Shown one piece after another: positions 1 to 9,330 of a stretch of 64,000 nucleotides of DNA (positions within the stretch are counted from its first letter, which is position 1; the number at the start of each line of letters is the position of its first letter). The DNA is from Tissierellia bacterium (GTDB taxonomy: Bacteria > Bacillota > Clostridia > Tissierellales > Tepidimicrobiaceae). A model generated the notes under the pieces. It saw only the letters and a list, made by a program, of their open reading frames with translations, made no database searches and was not told where the DNA came from. The position numbers and the translations under genes are program-made. The DNA is taken from positions 32,537 to 96,536 of the forward strand of contig DUMS01000002.1 of NCBI GenBank assembly GCA_012839745.1, given 5' to 3'.

Positions 1-1
1 C

Positions 2-715
2 ATGTTTATGAGTAGCCAGAAAAGAATCATAAAATATCAGCTGAATGAAGCATTTAAAGCTTTGGCCGTATTCTGGGGAATACTTCTATTGGTAGATGTA
101 TTAGGCTTTATTGGTAATATATACTATAACAATATGTGGACCTTTGGAATACATGCAAGTACAAAAATATCCATTGTTGGAGGAAATACCGTTGCTATTT
201 TTATATTCTTTATAGTCTATTGCTATACTCGATACTATGAAGACTTTCCAATAGCCATATGCCTTAGTGTAACCCGTGGGGATTATTTTAAATCAGTGGT
301 TCTGGAAAACATTATAGTATCATTTTTCGTAGCCTTGATAGAAGGAATTCTTTTAAAAATTGAGCCTTATGTTATAAGCGCTGCCGGATCAACTCCGCTT
401 CAGGATTTTTCAATATTTAACACTAAAACTGATAGCTTAATATATATAGTATTGGTCATGTTCATAGCTTTTTTCATTAATGTATCATTCTGGACCCTGG
501 TTGCAGCTTTAAACTATAAATTTGGATACAGGTTCTGGATTGCCATATCAGCACTGTTTGTTCTATTCATATTCATGCTGAACTCAGGAACCTTGAATTT
601 CCTCGATACCATATTTTCTAAGAGATGGCTATTCTTTGGAGTATTAACTGTTGCCTGCAATGTGGCAAGCTATTATATAACATTAAATACCAATGTTAAA
701 CATAGAGTAGGGTAA
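2..715 (+). CDS. Multi-TM membrane protein, ABC-2 permease-like; upstream context cut by window edge
   Basis: Hydrophobic 237 aa ORF followed by a hairpin; start lies at the window edge. Confidence 0.55.
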   Translation: MFMSSQKRIIKYQLNEAFKALAVFWGILLLVDVLGFIGNIYYNNMWTFGIHASTKISIVGGNTVAIFIFFIVYCYTRYYEDFPIAICLSVTRGDYFKSVVLENIIVSFFVALIEGILLKIEPYVISAAGSTPLQDFSIFNTKTDSLIYIVLVMFIAFFINVSFWTLVAALNYKFGYRFWIAISALFVLFIFMLNSGTLNFLDTIFSKRWLFFGVLTVACNVASYYITLNTNVKHRVG

Positions 716-720
716 TAAAA

Positions 721-744
721 AAAGGGGCCCCTGAGGGCTCCCTT
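721..744. terminator. GC-rich hairpin between convergent genes
   Basis: AAGGG(G)GCCC-ctga-GGGCTCCCTT. Confidence 0.6.
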
Positions 745-755
745 AATTATCCATA

Positions 756-2414
756 TTAAGCTTCCATGAACATCTTTATATCGTCTTCAACGTTTGAAAT
801 GGTTCCTATTCCGAATTTTTCCACCAATACCTTGGCTACATTTGGTGACAGGAATCCTGGCAGTGTTGGTCCCAGGTGGATGTTCTTTACTCCCAGGTAT
901 AACAATGCCAACAATACTATTACAGCTTTCTGTTCATACCATGCAATGTTGTATGCAATTGGCAGGTCATTTATATCTTCCAGTCCAAATACTTCCTTTA
1001 GTTTCAATGCTATTAATGCCAATGAATATGAGTCATTGCATTGCCCTGCGTCCAATACTCTTGGAATTCCATTTATATCTCCCAGGTTCAGCTTGTTGTA
1101 TTTGTATTTAGCACATCCTGCTGTAAGAATTACTGTATCTTTTGGCAGAGCCTTGGCAAATTCTGTATAGTAGTTTCTTTGCTTCATTCTTCCATCGCAG
1201 CCTGCCATTACGAAGAATTTCCTGATTGCTCCTGATTTAACTGCTTCCACTATCTTGTCAGCTAAAGCAAATACTTGAGCATGAGCAAATCCTCCAATAA
1301 TCTTGCCTGTTTCTATTTGAGTTGGTGGTGGAAGCTTCTTTGCATGTTCAATTATTTCTGAGAAATCCTTTGGCTTGCCATCTACTCTATCTGGGATATG
1401 CTTAAATCCTGGATATCCTGTGGAGTTTGTTGTATATACTCTATCAGCATATGTTTCCTTTGGTGGTACCAGGCAATTTGTTGTAAATAGAATTGGTCCA
1501 TTGAACTTTTCAAACTCTTCTCTTTGTTTCCACCATGCATTACCATAGTTCCCTACAAAGTGTTTATATTTCTTAAATGCTGGATAGTAGTGAGCTGGCA
1601 GCATTTCACCGTGTGTATATACATCTACTCCAGTACCTTCTGTTTGAATTAGCAGCTCTTCCAGGTCTCTCAAATCATGACCTGATACTAATATTGCAGG
1701 ATTGTTTCTGGTTCCGATGTTTACTTCTGTAATCTCTGGGTTTCCGTAGGTTGATGTATTTGCTTTATCTAAAAGTGCCATTACCTTAACGCCGTATTCC
1801 CCGGTTTTCATTGTCAAGTTAATCAGGTCCTCTACAGTCAGGCTATCGTCCATTGTAGCTGCCAAAGCCTTTCTCATGAACTTGGCAATTTCCGGATCAC
1901 TATATCCAAGGTTATCTGCATGTTCTGCGTAAGCAGCCATACCCTTTAGTCCGTAAGTAATAAGCTCTCTTAATGAGCGGATGTCTTCATCCTTTGTAGC
2001 CAATACTCCAACTCTTTCCTTATCGTTATTTGCCTTATATACTATTTCATCATCTGAATTAACTGAGAAAGTAGCAGCATCCTTCAGGTTGCTTAAATCT
2101 ACTCCTCTTTCCATCAGGTTTGCCTTAATCTCGTCTCTCAGTTTAAGTCCTTCTTTAATCTTCTTTAAAAATCTTTCCTTATCAAAGTTTGCATTTGTAA
2201 TTGTCATAAACAGACCATCCATTATGAATCTATCCAGACCAGGTACTTCATATCCAATTTCGTCAGCTTTTACACCTACCTCTGAAATACCCTTTAGTGT
2301 ATAGATCATTAAGTCCTGTAAGTTTGCCAGGTCTGCTGTCTTACCGCAAACACCTACTTTTGTGCAGCCTTTTCCTCCTGCAGTTTCCTGACATTGATAA
2401 CAAAACATAGACAT
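756..2414 (-). CDS. hcp: Hydroxylamine reductase (hybrid-cluster protein)
   Basis: [26 protein letters not shown]-terminal Cys motif and full-length Hcp-like sequence (552 aa). Confidence 0.95.
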   Translation of the reverse strand: MSMFCYQCQETAGGKGCTKVGVCGKTADLANLQDLMIYTLKGISEVGVKADEIGYEVPGLDRFIMDGLFMTITNANFDKERFLKKIKEGLKLRDEIKANLMERGVDLSNLKDAATFSVNSDDEIVYKANNDKERVGVLATKDEDIRSLRELITYGLKGMAAYAEHADNLGYSDPEIAKFMRKALAATMDDSLTVEDLINLTMKTGEYGVKVMALLDKANTSTYGNPEITEVNIGTRNNPAILVSGHDLRDLEELLIQTEGTGVDVYTHGEMLPAHYYPAFKKYKHFVGNYGNAWWKQREEFEKFNGPILFTTNCLVPPKETYADRVYTTNSTGYPGFKHIPDRVDGKPKDFSEIIEHAKKLPPPTQIETGKIIGGFAHAQVFALADKIVEAVKSGAIRKFFVMAGCDGRMKQRNYYTEFAKALPKDTVILTAGCAKYKYNKLNLGDINGIPRVLDAGQCNDSYSLALIALKLKEVFGLEDINDLPIAYNIAWYEQKAVIVLLALLYLGVKNIHLGPTLPGFLSPNVAKVLVEKFGIGTISNVEDDIKMFMEA

Positions 2415-2478
2415 GACTTTTAAACCCCCTTGTTTCTTATTGATGATTATATTTTATTATTTAATTCCTACTAAATCT

Positions 2479-2492
2479 GTAACATATGTTAC
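2479..2492. promoter_or_regulatory. CRP/FNR-family-like palindrome upstream of hcp
   Basis: GTAACATATGTTAC, 65-78 bp upstream of the hcp start; TATAAT/TAAAAT-like -10 candidates lie between. Confidence 0.6.
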
Positions 2493-2515
2493 GGGGGCAA
2501 AAAATTTCAGTCTTA

Positions 2516-3001
2516 TTATTTTATTCTTAATACCATCCTTGTTGTTTCAAGCTTATGACCAAAAAAGTCCTCTTCTATATTACCTACTGTTTCAAAATTT
2601 TTTGCCTTTTAAAATTCCTTGCCAATAATATTTTTAGACTCCACGCTAACTAATACTTTTCTGGGAGAAAGCTCTTCTATTCCCTGCTTTAACAGCTTTG
2701 AACCAATACCTTTTCTTTGGAACTCCGGAAGCAAATATATAGCTGCCAACTCTACTTCACCATTATCTTTCAAATTAGAAAAATTGGCAAAACCAACTAC
2801 TTGTCAGTTAACCTCTGCAACGTAAAAAGGTGATGTTTCTAATCGCTTTTTCAAGGTATCCCTGCTATATGCCATAGACAGAAATCTATCCTGTATTTCA
2901 ATGGGAATGATACCATCATATGTATGATGCCAGCTTTTAATTGCAATTTCCTTAACAGTATCTATATCTGTCAGTTTCATTTTTCTAATAACCACAGCCA
3001 T
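2516..3001 (-). pseudogene. GNAT N-acetyltransferase with two in-frame nonsense codons
   Basis: One continuous frame reads ...FYVAEVN(TGA)QVVGFANF...YLLPEFQRKGIGSKLL...GKEF(TAA)KAKNFETVGNIEEDFFGHKLETTRMVLRIK*. Confidence 0.8.
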
Positions 3002-3117
3002 TTGCTCACCTCCAAGGATTTTTTACATATATGCCAATTGTTTTTGTGTTTAAACCTTTATTTCATAATATGACAGTAAAATCTGATAAATCAAATATTC
3101 CAATGCAAAAAGCATAA

Positions 3118-3139
3118 AAGCTGGCATTAAAGCCAGCTT
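3118..3139. terminator. Hairpin AAGCTGGC/GCCAGCTT
   Basis: Inverted repeat between genes. Confidence 0.6.
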
Positions 3140-3155
3140 AGTTAACAATTTGCGA

Positions 3156-3407
3156 TTAATAGTCCTTTCCAGCAGCCATTACATTTTTTGGGTCAAAGGC
3201 ATGACATGGAGTAACTCCATATACCATCCCGCATTTAGGGCACTTTGCTTCATGGGTTTCCATTGTAAACTCCTCTCCGCATTCCTCACATTTTATATCA
3301 AGGGGCATTATCATAGGCTGTTTTGCAAACCCCATCATCCTTATTTTATCCACTACCTGCTTGCCATTTTCAAATTTACCTGAACATCCTTCATGCATTT
3401 TTATCAT
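3156..3407 (-). CDS. Small zinc-ribbon protein (CxxC...CxxC)
   Basis: 83 aa ORF with IKCEECGEEF...AKCPKCGMVY. Confidence 0.7.
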   Translation of the reverse strand: MIKMHEGCSGKFENGKQVVDKIRMMGFAKQPMIMPLDIKCEECGEEFTMETHEAKCPKCGMVYGVTPCHAFDPKNVMAAGKDY

Positions 3408-3563
3408 CCTTTCATTATGATAAATTTTAACTAGTTTTTATTATATTTATTAAATATACTTACAAACAAGAAACTACCACTCCAGAATTTATAAAGTATG
3501 CAAATCTTTCAAATCTTTCCGAAGCCAGTTCTTATCGCTGCAAATATACTTCTAGTCACTGAA

Positions 3564-3638
3564 AAAACCAGACATGAGAACCGTCCCCTCTGCACCCTCT
3601 GCACTAAAACAAGACAAAAGAACCGTCCCTTTTGCACC
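3564..3638. repeat. Two tandem 33-bp REP-like units (AGAACCGTCCC core)
   Basis: 3564-3596 and 3606-3638 match at about 28/33 positions; core GGGACGGTTCT on the minus strand. Confidence 0.7.
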
Positions 3639-3639
3639 T

Positions 3640-4656
3640 TTATATTGAATCGATTATGAGCCCTATTCTTAAATCATTTCTCATTTTTTGAATTATGCTG
3701 TCCATCCTTTCCAGCTCTTCCAATACCTTTTTTTCCTCTTTGCTTGTTTCTATGATTTTATCTATTCCTCCGTTTTTGATTACAATCCTTTTATCTGCCA
3801 TAAGGGCTAGTATAGGGTCATGGGTTGCTATGAGGACTATCTTGTCGCTGGAAACCAATAGGTTTAATGCCTTTTTCCTATCTATTCCTGCATTTTCTAT
3901 TTCATCTATCAGCACTATTGGTGAGGAGCTTAATATTGCTGTATCCGCAATCATAAGGGCTCTGGATTGACCACCGCTTAGGCTTGTTATCTGGGAATTT
4001 AGGTCAAATTTCTCCCCTGATAGATTATTTGCTGCTTCTATTATCTCCTTTATCACTTCCTCTTCCCTTTCTACCATCCTGCTCTGAGCATGTAGTTTCA
4101 AAAACTCATATACTGTTAGATCCATTACGAAATTCATATTCTGTGATAGCTGAGCCACCAGCTTATTGTTGGAGGAAAATCTCCACTTCATATCAGGAAC
4201 TTCTCCATTTATGAGGATTCTCCTCTTTGTAGGCGTATCCCCTTGAGCAGCCCATTCAATATCTGCCAAAAGCCTGCTCTTTCCTGAACCTGTAGGACCA
4301 ACTATGGATACTATTTCTGATTTCCTAATGGTAAACTCTTCAAAGTTCTCCTTCTTTCCGCTTTTATCCGTTCCAGCTACAATGGTAAGGGATTCAATGC
4401 CCCGATCCTCTTCAAGTCCCAAAAATTCTATCATCTGAGATATATATTCCAGCAATCCTTCTCTAATGCCCTTTATATCTATTCCCCACTCTTCAATTTC
4501 CTCTTCTGAGAAATGATTCAGGTATTCATCGAAGGTACTGTTTTCAAATCCTTCCACATCTAGCCTGTTTTCTTCAAAATAGTTTATTACAAAAGGGTAT
4601 TTCTGCTGCAATTCCTTCAGCGTGAGAGCATTCAAAATGTTATTCATATTCATCAC
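3640..4656 (-). CDS. ABC ATPase with N-terminal DUF1858/ScdA_N-like region
   Basis: GPTGSGKS Walker A, LSGGQ signature, IVLIDEIENA Walker B; N-term LKELQQKYPFVINYFEENRLD. Confidence 0.8.
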   Translation of the reverse strand: MMNMNNILNALTLKELQQKYPFVINYFEENRLDVEGFENSTFDEYLNHFSEEEIEEWGIDIKGIREGLLEYISQMIEFLGLEEDRGIESLTIVAGTDKSGKKENFEEFTIRKSEIVSIVGPTGSGKSRLLADIEWAAQGDTPTKRRILINGEVPDMKWRFSSNNKLVAQLSQNMNFVMDLTVYEFLKLHAQSRMVEREEEVIKEIIEAANNLSGEKFDLNSQITSLSGGQSRALMIADTAILSSSPIVLIDEIENAGIDRKKALNLLVSSDKIVLIATHDPILALMADKRIVIKNGGIDKIIETSKEEKKVLEELERMDSIIQKMRNDLRIGLIIDSI

Positions 4657-5350
4657 CTAATTTTATCTTTCTTACGTTTCCCATCTGATAGTCTTCACCT
4701 ATCCTTGTTTCACCCAAGCAGTAGGAGCATAAGGCTGAAGGCATTGGGAATCTTAGGCTTTCTCCCTGAACTGTTTCTATGTCCTCCTCTTCATTATACA
4801 ATAATGTGCTTAGCTCAAAGGCTCCCTGACCCGTCAGCCCGTTTATATGGAGGGTAATAGCTTTTGGATTTACTGAATTAACCCTGGATGCAAATACCTC
4901 CCGTTCTGCCTGGCTGACAATATCTCCCTTTGTGATTACCACTATATCAGCAGCTTTCAGCATTGGCCCAATTTTCTTTGGAGTGTTTATTCCTGATAGA
5001 TTATCTATTACACATACAGATTTAATACTTCTTATATATGGAGAGCACCTGTTGCAAAGCCCCGCTGATTCTGTAATTAATAAATCAAGATTTTTCTTTC
5101 TTCCCCACTTTACTACTTCTTCTATATTGCTTACAAAATAGTGGTCTGGGCAAAGGGACCCAGACAATCCTTTTTTCACTGGAATACCTGCTTTTTCATA
5201 CAACAGGTCATCATCTGTATATAAGCAGTCAAATTTAACTACCCCTACAGATAGTCCCCTATCCTTAAATGCTTCTATTACCTTCAATATTACAGAGGTC
5301 TTCCCGGATGATGGAGGGCCTGATACTGTTACTAAATTCATATATATCAC
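4640..5350 (-). CDS. HypB/UreG/CobW-like GTPase with Cys pairs
   Basis: GPPSSGKTSV P-loop, VITKGD, ESAGLCNRC and C-terminal CSYC. Confidence 0.8.
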   Translation of the reverse strand: MIYMNLVTVSGPPSSGKTSVILKVIEAFKDRGLSVGVVKFDCLYTDDDLLYEKAGIPVKKGLSGSLCPDHYFVSNIEEVVKWGRKKNLDLLITESAGLCNRCSPYIRSIKSVCVIDNLSGINTPKKIGPMLKAADIVVITKGDIVSQAEREVFASRVNSVNPKAITLHINGLTGQGAFELSTLLYNEEEDIETVQGESLRFPMPSALCSYCLGETRIGEDYQMGNVRKIKLGDEYE

Positions 5351-5353
5351 CTC

Positions 5354-6577
5354 TTAAGCTTCTTCAAATATCCTTTCACATTCCTTTATTAATTTACCTA
5401 TGTCATTTTTCTTTATATAATCCCAGCCAAGCCACATATATTTGTTATCCTTATCCACCTTATTTTCCACCTCAGGGTTTGTGCTTGGGAATCTTCCATT
5501 ATGAGCCAGTATCTCCCCTACTTCCTTTGAAGCAAAGAAGTCTACAAAAGGCTTAAGCTTATCCTTTTTGGATCCCTTGCTCAACAGGAATATTGGGCTT
5601 ATAATTGCTCCATCCTTTGGCCAGACTGCCTTCATAGGCCCATTTTCCTTAGTCATCTTGGTAAAGAAATAGGGCATTATGGTAACAGCTGGTCTTTCCT
5701 TCTTCATATGGGATTTTACCATTTCGGAAGGATGCATCCCCTTAAACAAGGCCTTTTTTAGCCCTTTTACTCCTTCTACTCCATATACCTTATATATGTT
5801 TAAAAGTATTGCATTAAACAGGTCAAAATCTCCTATAGGCAAGCTTACCCTATTTTCAAATTCAGGCCTGAATAAATCCTTCCAGCTGGTTGGCATATCT
5901 ATCCCTTCTAATTCTTCCGTGTTCACAAGAAATACTGCCGGCACTACTCCTATAATGGAATACTCTCTATCCGGGTCAATAAGGCTTATATACTCATTGT
6001 CAAAATCCTCATTTAGCTTGTCAAATCCCGTTATATCCTCAAAGGTTCCCATCTTCCTGAATTTACCCATAAGCCTATTATCAAAGAAAAGGTCAAAACC
6101 TGCAGATATAAACAAATCCGATAAGGCTTCCTCTGACTCTGCGTTTTTAATTTCATTTTTTAACCAATCAACCCCTTGGGCTGCAGCATTTAATTCATAG
6201 TCAACAGTTACATTTAAGCTGTCCTTCTCCTCTTCCAGCCACTTGTTAAAGGCTTCCATCAGAGGAATTCTCACAGGGCAGGGAAGAACACCTCCTATTC
6301 TTATATCTGCTTTTTCTTCTCTTTCTCTCTCTACAAGGCTTATGTCTTCAGAAACTCTATTCTTCTCTATTACATCTACAAGCTTTTGAACAAATTGTTC
6401 TACATTTATCTGCTTGCTTTTTAATGCCATCTCCAATGAAATGGTTCTCCCCATGGTCTTTCTCATGCTTTCATTGGCTAATGGCTTAAATCCGTTGGCG
6501 ACAAACACATCTATAGTCTCAGGATATTTCTCTGTTATATCATATACCTTATCCTTTATATCAAAATACTTATTCAT
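5354..6577 (-). CDS. DUF1858-like domain fused to an ABC substrate-binding-protein fold, no signal peptide (predicted cytosolic)
   Basis: N-term YDITEKYPETIDVFVANGFKPL; C-term resembles iron-type binding proteins; no hydrophobic leader. Confidence 0.75.
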   Translation of the reverse strand: MNKYFDIKDKVYDITEKYPETIDVFVANGFKPLANESMRKTMGRTISLEMALKSKQINVEQFVQKLVDVIEKNRVSEDISLVEREREEKADIRIGGVLPCPVRIPLMEAFNKWLEEEKDSLNVTVDYELNAAAQGVDWLKNEIKNAESEEALSDLFISAGFDLFFDNRLMGKFRKMGTFEDITGFDKLNEDFDNEYISLIDPDREYSIIGVVPAVFLVNTEELEGIDMPTSWKDLFRPEFENRVSLPIGDFDLFNAILLNIYKVYGVEGVKGLKKALFKGMHPSEMVKSHMKKERPAVTIMPYFFTKMTKENGPMKAVWPKDGAIISPIFLLSKGSKKDKLKPFVDFFASKEVGEILAHNGRFPSTNPEVENKVDKDNKYMWLGWDYIKKNDIGKLIKECERIFEEA

Positions 6578-6645
6578 TTATTTCCCTCCCAGGCACTAGG
6601 TTCTTCGTTTTCTCTAATGCTTATTATATACAAAATTAAAAAAAA

Positions 6646-6667
6646 TTCGGTAACATCTGTTACCGAA
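6646..6667. promoter_or_regulatory. 22-bp palindrome upstream of the DUF1858/GTPase/ABC cassette; may also act as a terminator for the upstream gene
   Basis: TTCGGTAACA-TC-TGTTACCGAA; shares GTAACA-N2-TGTTAC with the hcp site; T-rich tract follows on the minus strand. Confidence 0.65.
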
Positions 6668-7468
6668 TCAGGAAGCACGAGGCCATGGATTTTCAGGTGT
6701 ATAATCATCTTCCCTGGTTATATACTCATAAATATATTTTTCCACATTAATTCCAAGCTTTCTCAAGCCTTCATTTCCAAACATGACATTATACTCAAGT
6801 ATATATAGCTTGTCTTTAACGACTGCTACATCAAACCCTGCGTGATTTACCTTTAAAGTCCTTGCCACATCCTCCACCAGCTTTATTGCTTCATATGGAA
6901 TATTATTATAATCATAGGAAGCACCCTTGGCAATATTGTTGTGGAAGGACCCTTCCCTTGCTATTCTCCAGTAGGCTCCAATTACATGGTCTCCCACAAA
7001 TACAATTCTTAAATCCCTGTCTATAGGGAGCCTTTCCTGTATATACAGTGATTCATTGTTATTAATATAGGTTAGCAGTTCCTGTCTGTTTTCTATAAGG
7101 TATACCCCTCTTCCCATGGAATTCTTGATTTCCTTGGCTACTAACGGGTATCCAAACTCTTCTTCAATGGGTTCAATATCTGCCAAATCCCTGTTGAGTA
7201 TCCTCGTATATGGTACGTTTTCGGGGAAAGTGCATTGCAACACCCTGGTAGTTTCTATTTTGTTGTGTCCAAGGTGATATGTGTTTATGCTGGGAAATAT
7301 CTTTTTATTCAATCCATATACCAATGCATTTACCTGCCAGTACTCAGGAAACAATATATAATCAGCTTTTTTAATTCTTTCTATTTCTCTGAACATGTTT
7401 TCAGGTTTAATATAGGATACATTTGGTATTCCCAAAGTTCTAAAAGGATTAAAAGTAATGAATTCCAT
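6668..7468 (-). CDS. RimK-like ATP-grasp ligase
   Basis: FGYPLVAKEIKNSMGRGVYLIENRQEL... and VNHAGFDVAVVKDKLYILEYNVMFG. Confidence 0.75.
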   Translation of the reverse strand: MEFITFNPFRTLGIPNVSYIKPENMFREIERIKKADYILFPEYWQVNALVYGLNKKIFPSINTYHLGHNKIETTRVLQCTFPENVPYTRILNRDLADIEPIEEEFGYPLVAKEIKNSMGRGVYLIENRQELLTYINNNESLYIQERLPIDRDLRIVFVGDHVIGAYWRIAREGSFHNNIAKGASYDYNNIPYEAIKLVEDVARTLKVNHAGFDVAVVKDKLYILEYNVMFGNEGLRKLGINVEKYIYEYITREDDYTPENPWPRAS

Positions 7469-7545
7469 ACGATTATCTTCCTATTCTCTAAAATTATGAC
7501 AAAAAATATTTTACTATCCCAATAGAACTTTGGCAATATGCTTTT

Positions 7546-7755
7546 TTATTTTTTATTAATTCTTTTTAGCCAGTATCTTAAGGCATATATAAGTATTATA
7601 TATATGATTATTACTATTACTAGAGTCAATAACCTCTCCTGCAAAGTGCCATCAGCCATTAAAACAGGCCCCAGCCCAAAAAAGGTTACAAGGGCAAACA
7701 ATATTATGAATACAATATATCCAATCCATTTTATTCCCTTATTCATATTCCACAT
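7546..7755 (-). CDS. Small membrane protein
   Basis: 69 aa ORF, two TM segments. Confidence 0.5.
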   Translation of the reverse strand: MWNMNKGIKWIGYIVFIILFALVTFFGLGPVLMADGTLQERLLTLVIVIIIYIILIYALRYWLKRINKK

Positions 7756-7846
7756 CCTTCAGCTCATCAAATGCTTTGAAAATAGCAGGGTGTTTATCCT
7801 TTAGCTCAAATATTCTGGCATCAACCCTAATAGTAAACTGTGACAT
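7739..7846 (-). CDS. 35-aa small ORF overlapping the next gene
   Basis: GGAGG upstream of ATG; MSQFTVRVDARIFELKDKHPAIFKAFDELKDVEYE; below the ORF-track cutoff. Confidence 0.45.
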   Translation of the reverse strand: MSQFTIRVDARIFELKDKHPAIFKAFDELKDVEYE

Positions 7847-7996
7847 ATTCTACCTCCTAAAATCTATTTATATAGAATTTCAGTATAAGTATACCCTTCA
7901 TAGGTTTAATTAATAGCAGAATTATAGTAAAATAAAGGAGGAATTAATTGCTTTTTATCGTATATAATAAATATCTCTTATAAGGAGTTGTTCTTT

Positions 7997-8827
7997 ATGA
8001 AAAAAAGGTCATTTATATTCGCAATATTGTTATGCGTATTTATCAGTATATTTATTTTTCGTCCAAGGAGCGAATCATCTCCAGTAATTAATAATCCATC
8101 GCCTGATACTTTCGGGGACAGTATTACTACTCCATCAGAAGATGAAAGCAACATCCCTTCAGAATCCAATGCTGATGAAGAAGTCGAAGAAGAAGAAAAG
8201 GAAGTGGATTTACTGGAAGAAACCAGCCACATAGATGATGATGGCAAGGTAATTGTAGACAATACTGATGACATTCTGGTTTTAGTCAACAAAAACAGAA
8301 ACCTTCCATCTGATTATGTGCCTGATGATCTGGTTGTTCCTAATGTCAGGTTCACTTTTGAGGGATTCGATGAAAAGAAACAGATGAGAAAAGAGGCTGC
8401 AGAAGCTTTGGAAGAGCTGTTTAAAGCAGCTGAGGAGGAAGGAATATATCTGTTTGCTGTTTCAGGCTACAGGTCTTATAACAGACAGAAATATCTGTTT
8501 GACACAAGGGCTGCAAGAGATGGATTTGAGGAAGCAAATAAGCTTACTGCATATCCTGGCCAGAGCGAACATCAGACAGGCCTTGCCATGGATGTATCAT
8601 GTCAGTCTGTTGGGTTTGATTTGACGCAAAAATTTGGACAAACTGTTGAAGGAATCTGGCTAAAGGAAAATGCCCACAAATTTGGATTTATAATCCGCTA
8701 TCAGGAGGATAAAGTGGATATTACAGGATACAGCTATGAGCCATGGCATATTAGGTATGTAGGAAAGGAAGCAGCAAAGGAGATATATGAAAGAAATATT
8801 ACACTGGAAGAATATCTGGGTGCATAA
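7997..8827 (+). CDS. M15-family D-alanyl-D-alanine carboxypeptidase (VanY-like), membrane-anchored
   Basis: SGYRSYNRQ...SEHQTGLAMDV...EPWHIRYV; RBS AAGGAG. Confidence 0.9.
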   Translation: MKKRSFIFAILLCVFISIFIFRPRSESSPVINNPSPDTFGDSITTPSEDESNIPSESNADEEVEEEEKEVDLLEETSHIDDDGKVIVDNTDDILVLVNKNRNLPSDYVPDDLVVPNVRFTFEGFDEKKQMRKEAAEALEELFKAAEEEGIYLFAVSGYRSYNRQKYLFDTRAARDGFEEANKLTAYPGQSEHQTGLAMDVSCQSVGFDLTQKFGQTVEGIWLKENAHKFGFIIRYQEDKVDITGYSYEPWHIRYVGKEAAKEIYERNITLEEYLGA

Positions 8828-8829
8828 TT

Positions 8830-8861
8830 AAAAGCCTGTACTCCAATGAGTACAGGCTTTT
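8830..8861. terminator. Bidirectional terminator
   Basis: AAAAGCCTGTACTC-caat-GAGTACAGGCTTTT between convergent genes. Confidence 0.85.
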
Positions 8862-9330
8862 AACTTCTTAAAGTTGCTTTAATCTTATTTTCATCCAGTA
8901 TAATGTCTAAGGCTTCTATTATGGACCTTGTTACTATGTCTGCATTAGCCAGTAGCTTTCCACATGAGCCTTCGCCTTCTATTACTGCTACAGACAGTAT
9001 GCTCTCCTTAAACATGGGTATGTCATTATATCCATTGCCTACACATATGGTTTTGTGTCCGTTCAGTTTCATAACCATTTCCTTTTTGAATATCCCCGAG
9101 TCTTCCTTTGGAAAATATAAAACATTAACTCCCAGATTATTGCATTCTTCCTTTGCAGTGCCATAGGTATCAGCTGTAAGTATATATACATTTACGTGTT
9201 CCTTCAGCTTATTAATTCGTTCCCTGACTCCCTCTATTATCCTGCCATCAACTGCTATGGTACCGTTATAATCCAATACTACATTTTCTATTTTCAGTTC
9301 CCCTCTGCCAGGTATTATATAATGCAGCAT
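8860..9330 (-). CDS. HAD-superfamily hydrolase (P-type ATPase-like soluble phosphatase)
   Basis: VVLDYNGTIAVDG ... ICVGNGYNDIPMFKESILSVAV. Confidence 0.8.
   Translation of the reverse strand: MLHYIIPGRGELKIENVVLDYNGTIAVDGRIIEGVRERINKLKEHVNVYILTADTYGTAKEECNNLGVNVLYFPKEDSGIFKKEMVMKLNGHKTICVGNGYNDIPMFKESILSVAVIEGEGSCGKLLANADIVTRSIIEALDIILDENKIKATLRS

Noticed and set aside
766-1170. Plus-strand ORFs over hcp and many similar antisense ORFs (e.g. 5679-6200, 15538-15840, 47324-47668, 61056-61697)
   Set aside because: They lie opposite strongly supported genes, lack recognisable families, and are expected frame shadows.
2516-3001. In-frame TGA in the GNAT gene as a second selenocysteine codon
   Set aside because: The position is normally Gly, a second nonsense codon (TAA) follows in the same frame, and I saw no SECIS-like hairpin; nonsense decay is simpler.
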